This document shows, piece by piece, positions 8,192 through 18,177 of a DNA stretch of 64,000 nt. The stretch spans positions 1,480,001 to 1,544,000 of the forward strand of contig NZ_JAGA01000002.1 in assembly GCF_000526415.1 (NCBI RefSeq), given 5' to 3'. Position numbers and translations under genes: made by a program. This stretch comes from Kallotenue papyrolyticum (lineage in GTDB: Bacteria > Chloroflexota > Chloroflexia > Chloroflexales > Kallotenuaceae). The stretch's first letter is position 1, and each line of letters begins with the position of its first letter. The notes beneath the pieces were generated by a model. The model was not told the origin of the DNA. It saw only the letters and a program-made list of their open reading frames with translations, and did no database searches.

Positions 8192-9955
8192 CTAGGCGCT
8201 GGCGATCTCGGCGCGCAGCCGGCCCAGCACGGTTTCGATCGCCGTCAACTCTTCGTGGATCGCGCTGAGCTGATCGCGCTGGGCGCGCACAAAGCGCGTG
8301 TACGGCCCGATCGCCTCGCGGATGCGCGCTGCCGAGGTTTCCAGCTCGTTGTTGACCTGCCGCGTGATCGTCCGCGTCAACTGATCGCGCATCTCGCTGA
8401 TCTTCTGATGAAAATCGCGCTTGGCCTGACGGCGCTTGGCGGGCAGAATAAACAGGCCCGTACCGGCCACCGCCAGCGACAGCAGAATGCCGGTGAAATC
8501 GGCGGCCAGTGTGCCGAGCACGGCCATCAGCGCCGCGCCCAGGCCAACCGCGCCGACGCCCACCGCCGCGGTTGCAGCCATGGCGCTCTGCACACCCCGC
8601 GCCAGCTCCTCGGCTTCGGCTTCGCGGTCGTAGGTGTTGACCACCCGGCGCGCGGTCTCGCCGACCGAGGCCAGCAGCGCGGCGCGATTGTACTCGAAGG
8701 ACGTGCCGATCTCGCCCAGCATCTGACCGCGCTGCAGGCTGCGCCGCCGGTTGAGGTAGTCGGTTACGGCCTGCCATAGCCGAAACTGGCGATCGACCAG
8801 CCAGTCGATGATCTGCTGCACGCGCTGCTCGATCTGCTGCGGCGTGTCGCCGATGACGCGCTCCTCGAACGCGGCGCGGACGCGCTCGGCTTTGAGCAGA
8901 TCGAACATGCGGCCCAGGCGGATGGTCTCGTCGAAGAAGTTCATGCCGCGCAGTTCCATTTCGGCGAGCAGGTTCTCGATCGCCGAGACGTGCAGCCGAA
9001 ACTCGTTCTGGAGATCCTGCCGGTACAGCTCGATCTGCTGCTCGATGTGCTCGATGGTCGCGAAATCCTCGCGCAGCGATTCGAGGCGCTCTCCCACGGC
9101 GCTGCGGTAGCGTGTCGTGATGGTTTGCGCCACGCCCAGCGGATTGAGCAATTTCAGACGGACGCGCTCCTGTTCGTCCAGGGTCTCGGTGATGTAGCGC
9201 TCGACCGCTTCGAAGCGGCTGCGCTCCCAGCTCTCGTCGGAGCGATCGCCATCGGCGGACTGTTTGGCGCGCAGCGCCAGCCGCGCCGACAGGGGAAAGA
9301 CTTCGGGCTGGCGGCCCAACAAGGGCTGCGCATGCTCGCCCACAAAGCGGACCACCTGCTCGATCTCGGCTTCGGTGCCGAGAATGTCGATCTTATTGAT
9401 CACCAGCACGATCTTTTTGCCCCACTCGCGGATCTGCTCCAGAAAGGCGCGTTCCGATTCGGTGAAGGGGCGATCGGCGGAGGTGACGAAGAGCACGATA
9501 TCGCAGCGCGGAATGAAGTCGCGCGTCAGCTCCTCGTGGCGACGGATCACGGCGTTGGTGCCGGGCGTGTCAACGATGTTGATCTCGCGCAGCATCTCGG
9601 CCGGATAGTGGATCTCCAGCACGAACTCCTCGCGCAGTTGCTGGTCCGGCTCAGGCCCGTACTTAAGGATGTTGATGCGATCGGTGGTAGGCGTCACGCC
9701 TTCGGGCAGCACCGGCTCGCCGATCAACGCGTTGATGAAGGTGGATTTGCCCGAGTTGAACTCGCCGGCGACGACCAGCAGAAAGAGTTCGTCGAGATGG
9801 AGGATGGCCTGATCGAGCGCGCGCAGGTCAGCCGGCAGCGTATCGCTGAAGCCGCTCAGCGCCTCGCGCAGCCGATGCAGCAGTGCGCGCTCCTGCTCCA
9901 GCAGCGTGGCCTGCCGCTCGCCGAGCACCTGTTTGCGTCCCAACAATCCGCGCAC
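8192..9955 (-). CDS. Dynamin-like GTPase
   Basis: A 587-residue large GTPase. G1 is GEFNSGKS (residues 64-71), a TPTT stretch near residue 88 may serve as G2, G3 is DTPG (129-132) and G4 is NKID (187-190). A long helical region follows. A hydrophobic stretch at about residues 460-510 could insert into the membrane, and a charged helical tail ends the protein. This is the layout of bacterial dynamin-like proteins that bind or remodel membranes. The GTG start at 9955 is chosen because AAGGAG sits about eight bases upstream. It is divergently transcribed from the 10091 gene. The exact role in this organism is unknown. Confidence 0.85.
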   Translation of the reverse strand: MRGLLGRKQVLGERQATLLEQERALLHRLREALSGFSDTLPADLRALDQAILHLDELFLLVVAGEFNSGKSTFINALIGEPVLPEGVTPTTDRINILKYGPEPDQQLREEFVLEIHYPAEMLREINIVDTPGTNAVIRRHEELTRDFIPRCDIVLFVTSADRPFTESERAFLEQIREWGKKIVLVINKIDILGTEAEIEQVVRFVGEHAQPLLGRQPEVFPLSARLALRAKQSADGDRSDESWERSRFEAVERYITETLDEQERVRLKLLNPLGVAQTITTRYRSAVGERLESLREDFATIEHIEQQIELYRQDLQNEFRLHVSAIENLLAEMELRGMNFFDETIRLGRMFDLLKAERVRAAFEERVIGDTPQQIEQRVQQIIDWLVDRQFRLWQAVTDYLNRRRSLQRGQMLGEIGTSFEYNRAALLASVGETARRVVNTYDREAEAEELARGVQSAMAATAAVGVGAVGLGAALMAVLGTLAADFTGILLSLAVAGTGLFILPAKRRQAKRDFHQKISEMRDQLTRTITRQVNNELETSAARIREAIGPYTRFVRAQRDQLSAIHEELTAIETVLGRLRAEIASA

Positions 9956-10019
9956 GAACGTACTCCTTGGTGTTTGTCTCTAGTGTACTCGATCTCGACA
10001 AGCCTGCGTGCATGGCGCT

Positions 10020-10025
10020 TATAAT
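10020..10025 (+). promoter_or_regulatory. Possible -10 box upstream of the 10091 operon
   Basis: TATAAT, with TCGACA at 9995-10000 as a weak -35 and a 19-base spacer. A second -10-like TACAAT lies at 10050-10055. Both lie in the divergent region between the dynamin-like gene and the 10091 gene. No experimental support. Confidence 0.4.
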
Positions 10026-10090
10026 ACGTCCGACCATCTGCATCCAGATTACAATACAGCGCTCGAACCCTTCTGCTGAGGTGTACGGGT

Positions 10091-10621
10091 ATGTCGGATC
10101 AGCCTTCGCAGGGCACAGAGCGATCGGTGCCGGGCGATCTGCTAACACCTTCGTTGAGCGCCGCACCGTCCACGACGCTTCGGGAGCGGCCCTGGCGGGT
10201 CAATTCGCAGTTGTGGATCGCTTTTCTGGCCGGTGTCTTGCCGGTGACGGTGGTTGCGCTTATCAATGCGCGCCGCCTGGGGCTGCGTCCGGCAGCGATC
10301 CGCCTGATCCTCGCTATCGGCTTAGGCACGTTTCTGATCTCGCTGTTGTGGCTCGCCTGGCAAGCCGAGGCTGCGGCCAGTCTGCGTAGCTTGAGCCAGC
10401 CGGTCAACCGTGCGCCGCTGCGCCTGGGCACGCGGGTGCTGGCCGTGCTGGCCTACCTGGCCATGGCGCGCATTCAGCGACCGGCCGAGCGGCGCTACCG
10501 GCTCTTCTACGGCGATACCTATGCGTCGCTCTGGCGGCCCGGCCTGATCATCTGCTTAGGCGGCGGCCTAGTGCAGGCCGGCATCCAGGCCATGGTGCTG
10601 GCCCTGGTGTTGGCGCGGTAG
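10091..10621 (+). CDS. Hypothetical membrane protein
   Basis: A 176-residue protein that I do not recognise. It has a polar, probably cytosolic N terminus of about 40 residues, then hydrophobic segments at about residues 42-60, 70-88 and 115-125, and a C-terminal glycine-rich membrane segment ending VLALVLAR. It is the first gene of a plus-strand unit with the TPR-membrane gene ten bases downstream and the AAA+ ATPase gene after that, so it may form part of one membrane-associated complex. The ATG at 10091 follows GAGGTGTACGGGT, an acceptable ribosome-binding region. Confidence 0.6.
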   Translation: MSDQPSQGTERSVPGDLLTPSLSAAPSTTLRERPWRVNSQLWIAFLAGVLPVTVVALINARRLGLRPAAIRLILAIGLGTFLISLLWLAWQAEAAASLRSLSQPVNRAPLRLGTRVLAVLAYLAMARIQRPAERRYRLFYGDTYASLWRPGLIICLGGGLVQAGIQAMVLALVLAR

Positions 10622-10630
10622 AGCACAGCT

Positions 10631-11503
10631 ATGCAGCAAACATCTTCGCGCGCGCTGGCGCTGGCCCGCCACTACATCGAAATCGATCGTCCACAGCAGG
10701 CGCTCGAGGTCTTGAGCCGCGGCGCGCTGGGCGAGAGCGACCAGACCGAACTCTGGCGCTGGCGCGCCCTGGCGCACTACATGCTCGATCAGCACGATCA
10801 GGCGCTGCGCGCAGCCAAGGAGTTGCTGGCGCTGGCTCCCAATGACCTGATGGGGCTGTCTATGCTCGGGCTGGCCCACATGGCCCGTGGCGAATTTGCC
10901 GAGGCCGAGGCCGCCTGGTTGGCCGGGCTGCGGCTCGATCCCGAGGAGGTGACCTTGTTGTGCTGGTATGGTCGGCTGATGCTGCTCACCGATCACCGCG
11001 CCAAGGCGCAGCGCCTGCTGGAGCGCGCACAGCAGATCGATCCCGAGAGCGCCGAGGTGGCGCATCTGCGGCTCTTGATCGAATATACCCATGGCGCGGC
11101 GCGCACGACGGAACAGATCAGCCGCGCACTGCTGGCGCGCAATCCGCACGATCGCCTGGCATTGCGCGTTCTGACCGACATCAGCATCGAACGCGGCAAG
11201 CTGCGCCACGCCGACCGCTACCTTGGGCAACTCGTCAGCAGTGATCCCGCCGACCACGACGTCGCCGCCGTCGCGCGGAGCGTGCGTGCGGCGCAACACT
11301 GGCTGCTGCTGCCCCTCTGGCCGCTCTGGCGCTGGGGCGTCGCGCGCGTATGGCTTGGCGCGGTAATGATCTGTCTGATCGCCCTCCTGCTGCGCAACGA
11401 CGTCCTGTTGGGCACCGTTGTAAGCGTGTACCTTGTTCTGGTGGTCTATAGCTGGGTGGTGCCGCCGCTGGTGCGGTGGTGGCTCAGGAGGAAGCGAGGG
11501 TGA
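10631..11503 (+). CDS. TPR-repeat membrane protein
   Basis: A 290-residue protein. Residues 1-215 form about six tetratricopeptide-like helix pairs (for example ALEVLSRGALGESDQTELWRWRALAHYML and later units with A/L/Y spacing). Two C-terminal hydrophobic segments follow, WLLLPLWPLWRWGVARVWLG and VYLVLVVYSWVVPPLVRWW. TPR arrays usually hold protein partners; here the array would be tethered to the membrane. The stop overlaps the GTG start of the AAA+ gene by four bases (GTGA), so the neighbour is the obvious candidate partner. No specific function is assigned. Confidence 0.7.
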   Translation: MQQTSSRALALARHYIEIDRPQQALEVLSRGALGESDQTELWRWRALAHYMLDQHDQALRAAKELLALAPNDLMGLSMLGLAHMARGEFAEAEAAWLAGLRLDPEEVTLLCWYGRLMLLTDHRAKAQRLLERAQQIDPESAEVAHLRLLIEYTHGAARTTEQISRALLARNPHDRLALRVLTDISIERGKLRHADRYLGQLVSSDPADHDVAAVARSVRAAQHWLLLPLWPLWRWGVARVWLGAVMICLIALLLRNDVLLGTVVSVYLVLVVYSWVVPPLVRWWLRRKRG

Positions 11504-12756
11504 TCAACCAGCACATTCAGGCGCTGCGCGCGGCGTTGGCAGCGGCGCCCGACCAACCTGCACTACGTCTCTTGCTGGCCGATCTGTTGGTTCAGGCCGA
11601 ACAGATCGACGAGGCGCTCGACAACTACCGCCTGGTGATCGAGGCCGGTCAGCTGCCCCGCGAGCGTTGGCTGACGGTCGCCGAGCTGGCGCTGGACGCC
11701 GATCGGCTCGATCTGGCCCAACACTGTCTGGCAATGGCACGCCACGCGGGGATCGTCGAAGGTGTCGGCGCGCTACAGGCCCGCCTGGATGAGCGCATGC
11801 TGGCGCAGGGCTACCAGAAGCTGCCGCTGCTGCGCGATGACCGGCAGGCGCAGCGCGACAACCTGCTGCTGGATGCGCAGGAGACTTGCCTGTTCAGCGA
11901 TATCGGTGGTCTGGACGAGATCAAAAAGACGATCCACCGCATGATCATTCTGCCGCTGCTGCGACCGGAACTGTATCAGCGCTACAGACGGCAGGTGGGT
12001 GGTGGTATTCTGCTGTATGGGCCGCCCGGGTGCGGCAAGACCATGCTGGCGCGCGCCACCGCCGGCGAGTGCCGCCTGCCCTTCTTCAACGTTCGCATCG
12101 AAGCGGTGTTGGATCCCTACTTCGGCGTGAGCGAGCGCAATCTGCATGCTGCCTTCGAAGAGGCGCGTCGCGTCGCGCCCTGCGTGATCTTTCTAGACGA
12201 GTTGGATGCCCTGGCGTTTGCCCGCAGTCGGCAGCAGTCCGCCACGGCGCGGCCTCTGGTCGATCAACTGCTGCAGGAGCTGGACGCTATCGGCGCGGCC
12301 AACGAGCGGGTGTTGGTGATGGCGGCGACCAACGCGCCCTGGGATGTGGACGATGCGCTGCTGCGGCCAGGTCGCTTCGACCGGCGGGTCTTTGTGCCAC
12401 CGCCCGATCTGCCGGCGCGCCGGCGCATTCTGGAGCTGGTGCTGGCCGGGGTGCCGACCGAGCGGCTCGATCTGGAGCGGCTGGCGCGTCAGACGCCGTT
12501 GTTTAGCGGTGCCGACTTACGCGCGCTGGTGCAGCAGGCCATCGATCTGGTGATCGACGAAGCGCTGGCCGGCGAGCATGAGCCGCCGTTGAGCATGCGC
12601 CATCTGGAGCAGGCGCGCGCCACCCTGCACCCCAGCACGCTGGAATGGCTGCGCCGCGCGCGCAACTACATCGAGTTTGCCAATCAGGATCAGCGCTACA
12701 ACGACGTCGCGGCGTTTCTGCGCACGCCCGACGCGCGCGCCTGGCGGCTCGACTAG
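11500..12756 (+). CDS. AAA+ ATPase with N-terminal TPR-like region
   Basis: A 418-residue protein. Residues 1-100 are TPR-like helices. Residues 130-400 form one classical AAA+ domain of the Cdc48/katanin type, with Walker A GPPGCGKT (174-181), Walker B VIFLDELD (about 229-236), and a second region of homology ending LLRPGRFDRRVF. I chose the GTG at 11500, which overlaps the previous stop and has AGGAGG nine bases upstream. A single AAA domain coupled to a TPR-membrane protein suggests an unfoldase or remodelling factor working at the membrane. The stop overlaps the convergent PIG-L gene stop by four bases. Confidence 0.8.
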   Translation: MINQHIQALRAALAAAPDQPALRLLLADLLVQAEQIDEALDNYRLVIEAGQLPRERWLTVAELALDADRLDLAQHCLAMARHAGIVEGVGALQARLDERMLAQGYQKLPLLRDDRQAQRDNLLLDAQETCLFSDIGGLDEIKKTIHRMIILPLLRPELYQRYRRQVGGGILLYGPPGCGKTMLARATAGECRLPFFNVRIEAVLDPYFGVSERNLHAAFEEARRVAPCVIFLDELDALAFARSRQQSATARPLVDQLLQELDAIGAANERVLVMAATNAPWDVDDALLRPGRFDRRVFVPPPDLPARRRILELVLAGVPTERLDLERLARQTPLFSGADLRALVQQAIDLVIDEALAGEHEPPLSMRHLEQARATLHPSTLEWLRRARNYIEFANQDQRYNDVAAFLRTPDARAWRLD

Positions 12757-13457
12757 CAGCTTGCCTCCTGCGACGCCTGCTCCAGCGACCAGCGCCGAAA
12801 GCTCTCGAGGCGACCGGGCACATCGGCAAGCGTTTTGCCCGGATTGTTGCGCAGAAACAGCCCGTGCTGGGTGCGGTGCGCCTCCAGCGCGGCGATCTTG
12901 CGCTCGAGCCAGGGTGTCACGTCCAGCACCAGGTCGGCAGGATCATCGCGATTGATGTGGCGCGGCTTTTCGGGATTGGGATAGGCCGCGCCCCAAGTCA
13001 GCACCTCGCGCGGTTGCCAGGGCGCCAGCCGGCGCAGCGCCGCGAACACGGCCTGATGCGTGAAGATATGCTGCGGATGGCCGTACTCGCCGTTGGAGCC
13101 GTGGGTGATCACCACGTCAGGTCGCAGCGCGGCCATCACCTCGGCGATGGCGGCGCTGAACTCCTCCAGGGTCGCGTCGATATGGTGCAGATCCTCCTCA
13201 CGCCCCAGCGGATCGCAGAACGGCAGAAAGCGCACCGCGGTGGCGCCCAGGGCTGCGCCCGCCGCGCGCGCCTCGCGCTCGCGCCACCAGCCCAGTTCGT
13301 CTTGGGGGCAGAGCGGCGGATCACCGGCTTCGCCCCCCTCGCCGCGTGTGGTCAGCAGAATCACGACCTCGTGTCCCTCGGCCGCATATTTGGCGATCGT
13401 GCCGCCACAGAAGACTGTCTCATCATCGGGATGGGCGGCAATCACCAGCACGCGCAT
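12753..13457 (-). CDS. PIG-L family N-acetylglucosaminyl deacetylase-like protein
   Basis: A 234-residue zinc hydrolase of the LmbE/PIG-L family. The metal and catalytic motif AHPDDE is at residues 8-13, and the second zinc-ligand region HGSNGEYGHPQH lies in the middle. These enzymes remove acetyl groups from N-acetylglucosamine conjugates; in other phyla they make bacillithiol, mycothiol or antibiotics. The actual substrate is not known here. It converges tail-to-tail with the AAA+ gene. An AGGAGG-like sequence precedes the ATG. Confidence 0.85.
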   Translation of the reverse strand: MRVLVIAAHPDDETVFCGGTIAKYAAEGHEVVILLTTRGEGGEAGDPPLCPQDELGWWREREARAAGAALGATAVRFLPFCDPLGREEDLHHIDATLEEFSAAIAEVMAALRPDVVITHGSNGEYGHPQHIFTHQAVFAALRRLAPWQPREVLTWGAAYPNPEKPRHINRDDPADLVLDVTPWLERKIAALEAHRTQHGLFLRNNPGKTLADVPGRLESFRRWSLEQASQEASC

Positions 13458-13523
13458 GAAACCTCCTTATCACGCCGCCTGGCGCATCTCAAATGGCGGG
13501 CCAGGCACAGTTTATCGAGCATG

Positions 13524-14297
13524 CTACCGCGTCAAGTCGCGCAGATCAACGATTGGTCCATCGCGGCAGACCAAGCGCGCACCGCGGCGAGTCTCGATCG
13601 CACAGGCATCACAGACGCCCACGCCACACGGCAGCGGCGTGTTGATGGCTACCTGCGCGAAGCCGCGCGGCCAGCGTATCCGCGTCTGCTCGATGCGGCG
13701 CGCAAGCGACGCCCACAGCGCCTGGGGCAGGGCGATGGCCAGCATATCGGCCCACTGCAGGGTCTGCTCGTCGAGCGCGGCGAGCGCAGCGGCAGCCGGA
13801 ACCCGACTCGTGACCAGGTGGTACTCGACGGCGGTGGGAAGCCAGGCGGCAGGCGGCGCGGCGTCGCGTTCGGTCACACCCAGGGTCAGACTGACGGCCA
13901 GGCCGCGCTGAACCGCTGTGTGGGCTAGGGCGAACAACGCCGGTGCGGCTGCTGCCTCGCCGACCAGTGCTAGTGTGCGGGTGGTTGGTTCGATGCGCCA
14001 GCCCTGGCCCAGTGGCGCGAGCAAGTCCAGCTCCACACCCAGGGGCAGCGTGCGCACAAAGGCGGCGGCGGGGGCCTGAGCCGGCAGGAGCACCGTGCCA
14101 CCCTCTAGGGCGGGCTGTGGCGTGATGAAGAGCGACTGCCGTAGTAGCGGATCGGCGCTGCCGGGCAGCGCGCTGCGGAGTGCGCCGAGCTGGCCGGCCT
14201 GGGCCGTGGCCAGCGCCGGGGCGTGGAGCGTCAGCCGCAGCCAGGCGCCCTGGGCTTCGCGGTTGAGCAGCGTGGCAGGCGCGAGCAACATCAGCAT
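13524..14297 (-). CDS. PyrK-like flavin/[2Fe-2S] electron-transfer protein
   Basis: A 257-residue protein of the ferredoxin-reductase superfamily resembling the electron-transfer subunit of class 1B dihydroorotate dehydrogenase. The N terminus begins a FAD-binding beta barrel. The C terminus has the [2Fe-2S] signature CGVGVCDACAIETRRGARLVC, with cysteines spaced x4, x2 and x11 as in PyrK. The middle is unusually alanine/leucine-rich and the NAD-binding motifs are weak, so a degenerate or different partner role is possible. No pyrD gene is visible nearby. Starts at 14297 or 14291 are equally possible. Confidence 0.7.
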   Translation of the reverse strand: MLMLLAPATLLNREAQGAWLRLTLHAPALATAQAGQLGALRSALPGSADPLLRQSLFITPQPALEGGTVLLPAQAPAAAFVRTLPLGVELDLLAPLGQGWRIEPTTRTLALVGEAAAAPALFALAHTAVQRGLAVSLTLGVTERDAAPPAAWLPTAVEYHLVTSRVPAAAALAALDEQTLQWADMLAIALPQALWASLARRIEQTRIRWPRGFAQVAINTPLPCGVGVCDACAIETRRGARLVCRDGPIVDLRDLTR

Positions 14298-14857
14298 CCT
14301 GTACGCGGCCCACCCCGGTGACGGTCCGGCCTGGGCAGCGCGGCTTCTCGCGTGCCGGCGGCATAGCAGCGCCGCAGGCCTTGCCGCCGGCAGACGTCGA
14401 TCTGCATCATACCACGAGCGTCGCCCGCGGGGATGCGGTGCGCAGGGGGACGGCGCAGTGCAGGGCGAGCTCGGTGTGTGCAGGTCCTGGCGGGAGATTG
14501 ACGGGCGTAGGGCAACACTTTATACTGGCTTCACCGCGTGAGGGAAGGGTACTCCGCATCCTCCGTTGGGCTGCGAAATGAGCAGGTCGCTGTCTCAGAT
14601 GGCAGGGTGGGTGGTTAGGCGGAATCCGTCGAACGCCTCGCTACGGAGGATTAGGTGGGATCCGTCTAGACAGCAGTTGAGTGGCTCTCGTCAAATGCCC
14701 ACCATGTTTAGATTTTGTATAAGTATAATGATTTTCTCGTTTAAGTACTCGCACGCACTGAAGTGAAATAAACAACCCCCATCTATGACATGATTTGACA
14801 AAAGGCAGTGGTCCTCCTCCGATGATGGTGCTCGGCTCATCATACAGGAGAATCACG
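14298..14857. other. Left edge of the accessory island; no gene seen
   Basis: The first about 150 bases are GC-rich and would be the leader of the PyrK-like gene; I recognise no riboswitch. From about 14560 the DNA becomes AT-richer. An imperfect direct repeat, GGCGGAATCCGTC then GGTGGGATCCGTC, lies around 14620-14670. I see no supportable coding region. Confidence 0.5.
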
Positions 14858-15133
14858 ATGCCCACCGACGAACTGATCATCGGCGTATGCTGTATCGTAG
14901 ATACGGAACTGGCAGATGTCAAGTGGTACCCGAAAGCGAAACTATATCCCGGTGAATTAGTCACATTGATGGTGATATTCTCGGTAAATGGTGGATATTA
15001 TCGCATATTTTATCGCTGGATATTATTCAACTATTGCAATTTTTTAAATGTGCTACATCCAGAGAATTTTAAGTATTGTCGGAAAGGTGAATGGAATGGA
15101 CGTTATCTCATTAGTGTGTCTTTCTTTGGGTGA
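14858..15133 (+). pseudogene. Degenerate transposase N-terminal fragment
   Basis: The 91-residue frame starts MPTDELIIGVCCIVDTEL and contains GELVTLMVIFSVNGG and YRIFYRWILFNY. This resembles the helical N terminus of a DDE transposase group common in Chloroflexota (IS982/IS4-like, where the block reads like LVTLxLLFALKGxGxRAFYRWL). After about 70 residues the similarity stops and no catalytic DDE part follows, so it is a remnant. Both the sequence and the flanks are AT-rich. Low certainty on the exact family. Confidence 0.45.
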
Positions 15134-15671
15134 CAGGTAAATTTGTCGCCAAATGCGTACACTATTGTAGTGAGGAGTGTCTAGAGATGTGATTACATTC
15201 TTTGGTGGCAACGTTCAATATCTTGCTCAAGATGGGAAAATATTCCCGCTCGATGACACGGCTTGAGTTGTATGAATGACTAGCAACAATAGTTACAAGT
15301 TGCTAGCCTCGTGGATCGTTCCCGACGCCGTACCGGGGGAGACATGGCATCACCGCAGCACTTGCTTGATCGGCTCCACGCCATCGGTGTGTCACTTGCT
15401 ACTACCGAGCATGCCCTTGCGCTCATTGCACTCGGCTCGGTTGGGGTTGAACTTGACCGCTTGGATGCCTATTCCGACCTCGATTTCTATGTCCTTGCGA
15501 AGGACGGGTATAAAGCGTGGTTCCTGAACGACCTCACGTGGCTCAATCGCATCGCGCCTGTTGCATATCATTTTCAAAATACTGAGGATGGCTATAAAGT
15601 CCTCTATCAAGATGGTGTCTTTTGCGAGTTTGCCGTCTTTGAACAGGCGGAACTGGCAGCAATGCCATTTA

Positions 15672-16581
15672 GAGCCTATCCGAATAACCCAGCGGCGCGA
15701 AAGGCGACCAAGGCACAGGCAAAGTGCAGGAAGGCAAGATAGTGCTGGCCCTTTTTCTCCCAGCGCACCAACAAGCGGCGAAAGCGGTTGAGCCAGCTAT
15801 GGCTGCGCTCCACCACCCAGCGCCGTGCTATCTTGCCGGCCTCGCGGGCGAGTTGCTTAGCTTCCTCTCCACGACTGCGAATGTGTGCGGTAAAGCCGAA
15901 CTCCGCCAGCACCGCCCGCACTTCCGCAAAGTCGTACCCTTTATCCAGGCACATCCCCTGAGGCTGCGCGTCCGTCGGGGCGGGTCGCTCGACCACAAGG
16001 CTTTCAATCGTGGCGCGCACCAGCTTCATATCGTGACGGTTCGCGCCATCAATGGCTACGCCAATTGGCACGCCGTGGCCCTCGGTCAGCAGCGAGCGTT
16101 TGACGCCGTCTTTGCCACGGTCAGTGGGATTTGGGCCGGTCTTTTTCCCCCCCAAGCGGCGCTTTGGTCATCGCCCCGTCCATACTCAGCCAGTTCCAGT
16201 CCAGCCCTCGCAATTCATCGAAGCGTTCGACACCGGCTTTCCACAGTGCGAGGAACACGCCAGCCTCGACCCATTCTTGAAAACGGTCGTGGGCGGTGGA
16301 TTTGGCGCACAAGTCGGTCTCATTCAACGACGCCCACTGGCCGCCCGTTCGCAGCACATAAAAGATAGCGTCAGCACAGCGGCGGTCAGGCACACGCGGC
16401 CGGCCTCCGCCAAAGCGGTGCGTGTTTACCCGCGTGGGGAGCAGTGGTTCCATCACCGCCCACAACTCGTCGGAAATCCGAAAGCCGGTGGTGGTCGTAT
16501 TGTTCGGGCTCCGCTTACGTGAGCGCGTACTCGTCGGTGCTGTGATCATGTCCACAGTATATCAGTTATTCGGATAGGCTC
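15672..16581 (-). mobile_element. IS5-family (IS427-like) insertion sequence 1, 910 bp
   Basis: The ends are inverted repeats: GAGCCTATCCGAATAAC at 15672-15688 and its exact complement at 16565-16581. The target duplication TTA is at 15669-15671 and 16582-16584, matching the TNA target type of this IS group. The transposase is on the minus strand. The element is complete and sits inside the nucleotidyltransferase gene. Confidence 0.92.
15676..16555 (-). CDS. IS5-family transposase, two overlapping frames
   Basis: Frame A (16555 to 16121, 144 residues) carries the N-terminal DUF4096-type region (FRISDELWAVMEPLLP, FYVLRTGGQWASL) and the first catalytic Asp in SMDGAM. Frame B (about 16155 to 15676) begins GGKKTGPNPTDRGKDG and carries the second Asp in CLDKGYD and the Glu in VVERSHSWLNRFRRL. 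They overlap at a G7A5 run, read on the minus strand from 16153 to 16142, where skipping one base (+1) joins them. Programmed frameshifting is known for several members of this group. Both halves look intact, so the element may be active. Confidence 0.88.
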
Positions 16582-16955
16582 TTAGTCCTGGGCGGGTCGT
16601 GTGGAAGGAGCCAGCCCTTGATGAACAGATGGTCCGTCCGCAGCAGCTACCGCGTGCCCACACTCCATCTGTCGCGTGGGCACTTGGTGAAGCCTTGACC
16701 AACCTGTACGTCGGCCTCGGCCGCTATCACCGCGGGGAAAAGCTGTCGGCCTTGCGGTTCATTCAGCACTACGCGGTGGATCGTATCTTGGAACTGACGG
16801 AACACGTGGAAGCAGCGCAGGCCGATAACCGCGACATGTTTGCACTCGAACGGCGCTTTGAACAACGGTTTCCTGCTACAAGTCGTGTCATCGCCACTTT
16901 TATGCAGGGCTATGACTATAGCCGGGAATCTGCCCGCGCAATGTTAGCGTTCTTA

Positions 16956-17853
<898 letters not shown>

Positions 17854-17935
17854 TTAGAAGCCCATTTTGAGGTCAATCCGGCGATAGCCGGAGCAATCCG
17901 CGAGTTGTGTTGAGATCATAGGTACGCGCCGTACT

Positions 17936-18058
17936 GGCCAGCAAATCACTGCAGGCGACGCTTGAGAACGTGGCGAAAATGCGTGGTATTGGTTGTGTAG
18001 AACACGGAGGCAAGCATGTTCTCTTGTCGTAGAGCGCGCATGAGTTCAAGCGTTAGCT
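17936..18058 (+). other. Integron attC-like recombination site, 123 bp (site 1)
   Basis: The left simple site is GGCCAGC (consensus RYYYAAC, degenerate). L'' reads CACTGCAGGCGACGC and the right part reads GCGCGCATGAGTT, then CAAGC and the core GTTAGCT (GTTRRRY-like). L'' and L' pair as ACT-CA-GCG once one extra G (after CACT) is bulged out, the hallmark of attC bottom-strand folding. It lies 22 bases after the stop of the nucleotidyltransferase gene and in the correct orientation for that cassette. Confidence 0.65.
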
Positions 18059-18177
18059 CGCTTTTGCGAAATCCGTGCAGATTTCATAAGTCCCACCTGT
18101 AAAGACGACAGAGGCCATTGCTTTGGATACTGCTCCTCGTTACACCTCTCTTCACGTTACAAGAAGAATACATTCGT

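Noticed and set aside
7614-8777. 387-codon minus-strand frame over the repeat block
   Set aside because: It overlaps the dynamin-like gene and translates the DNA repeats; no motif and biased composition.
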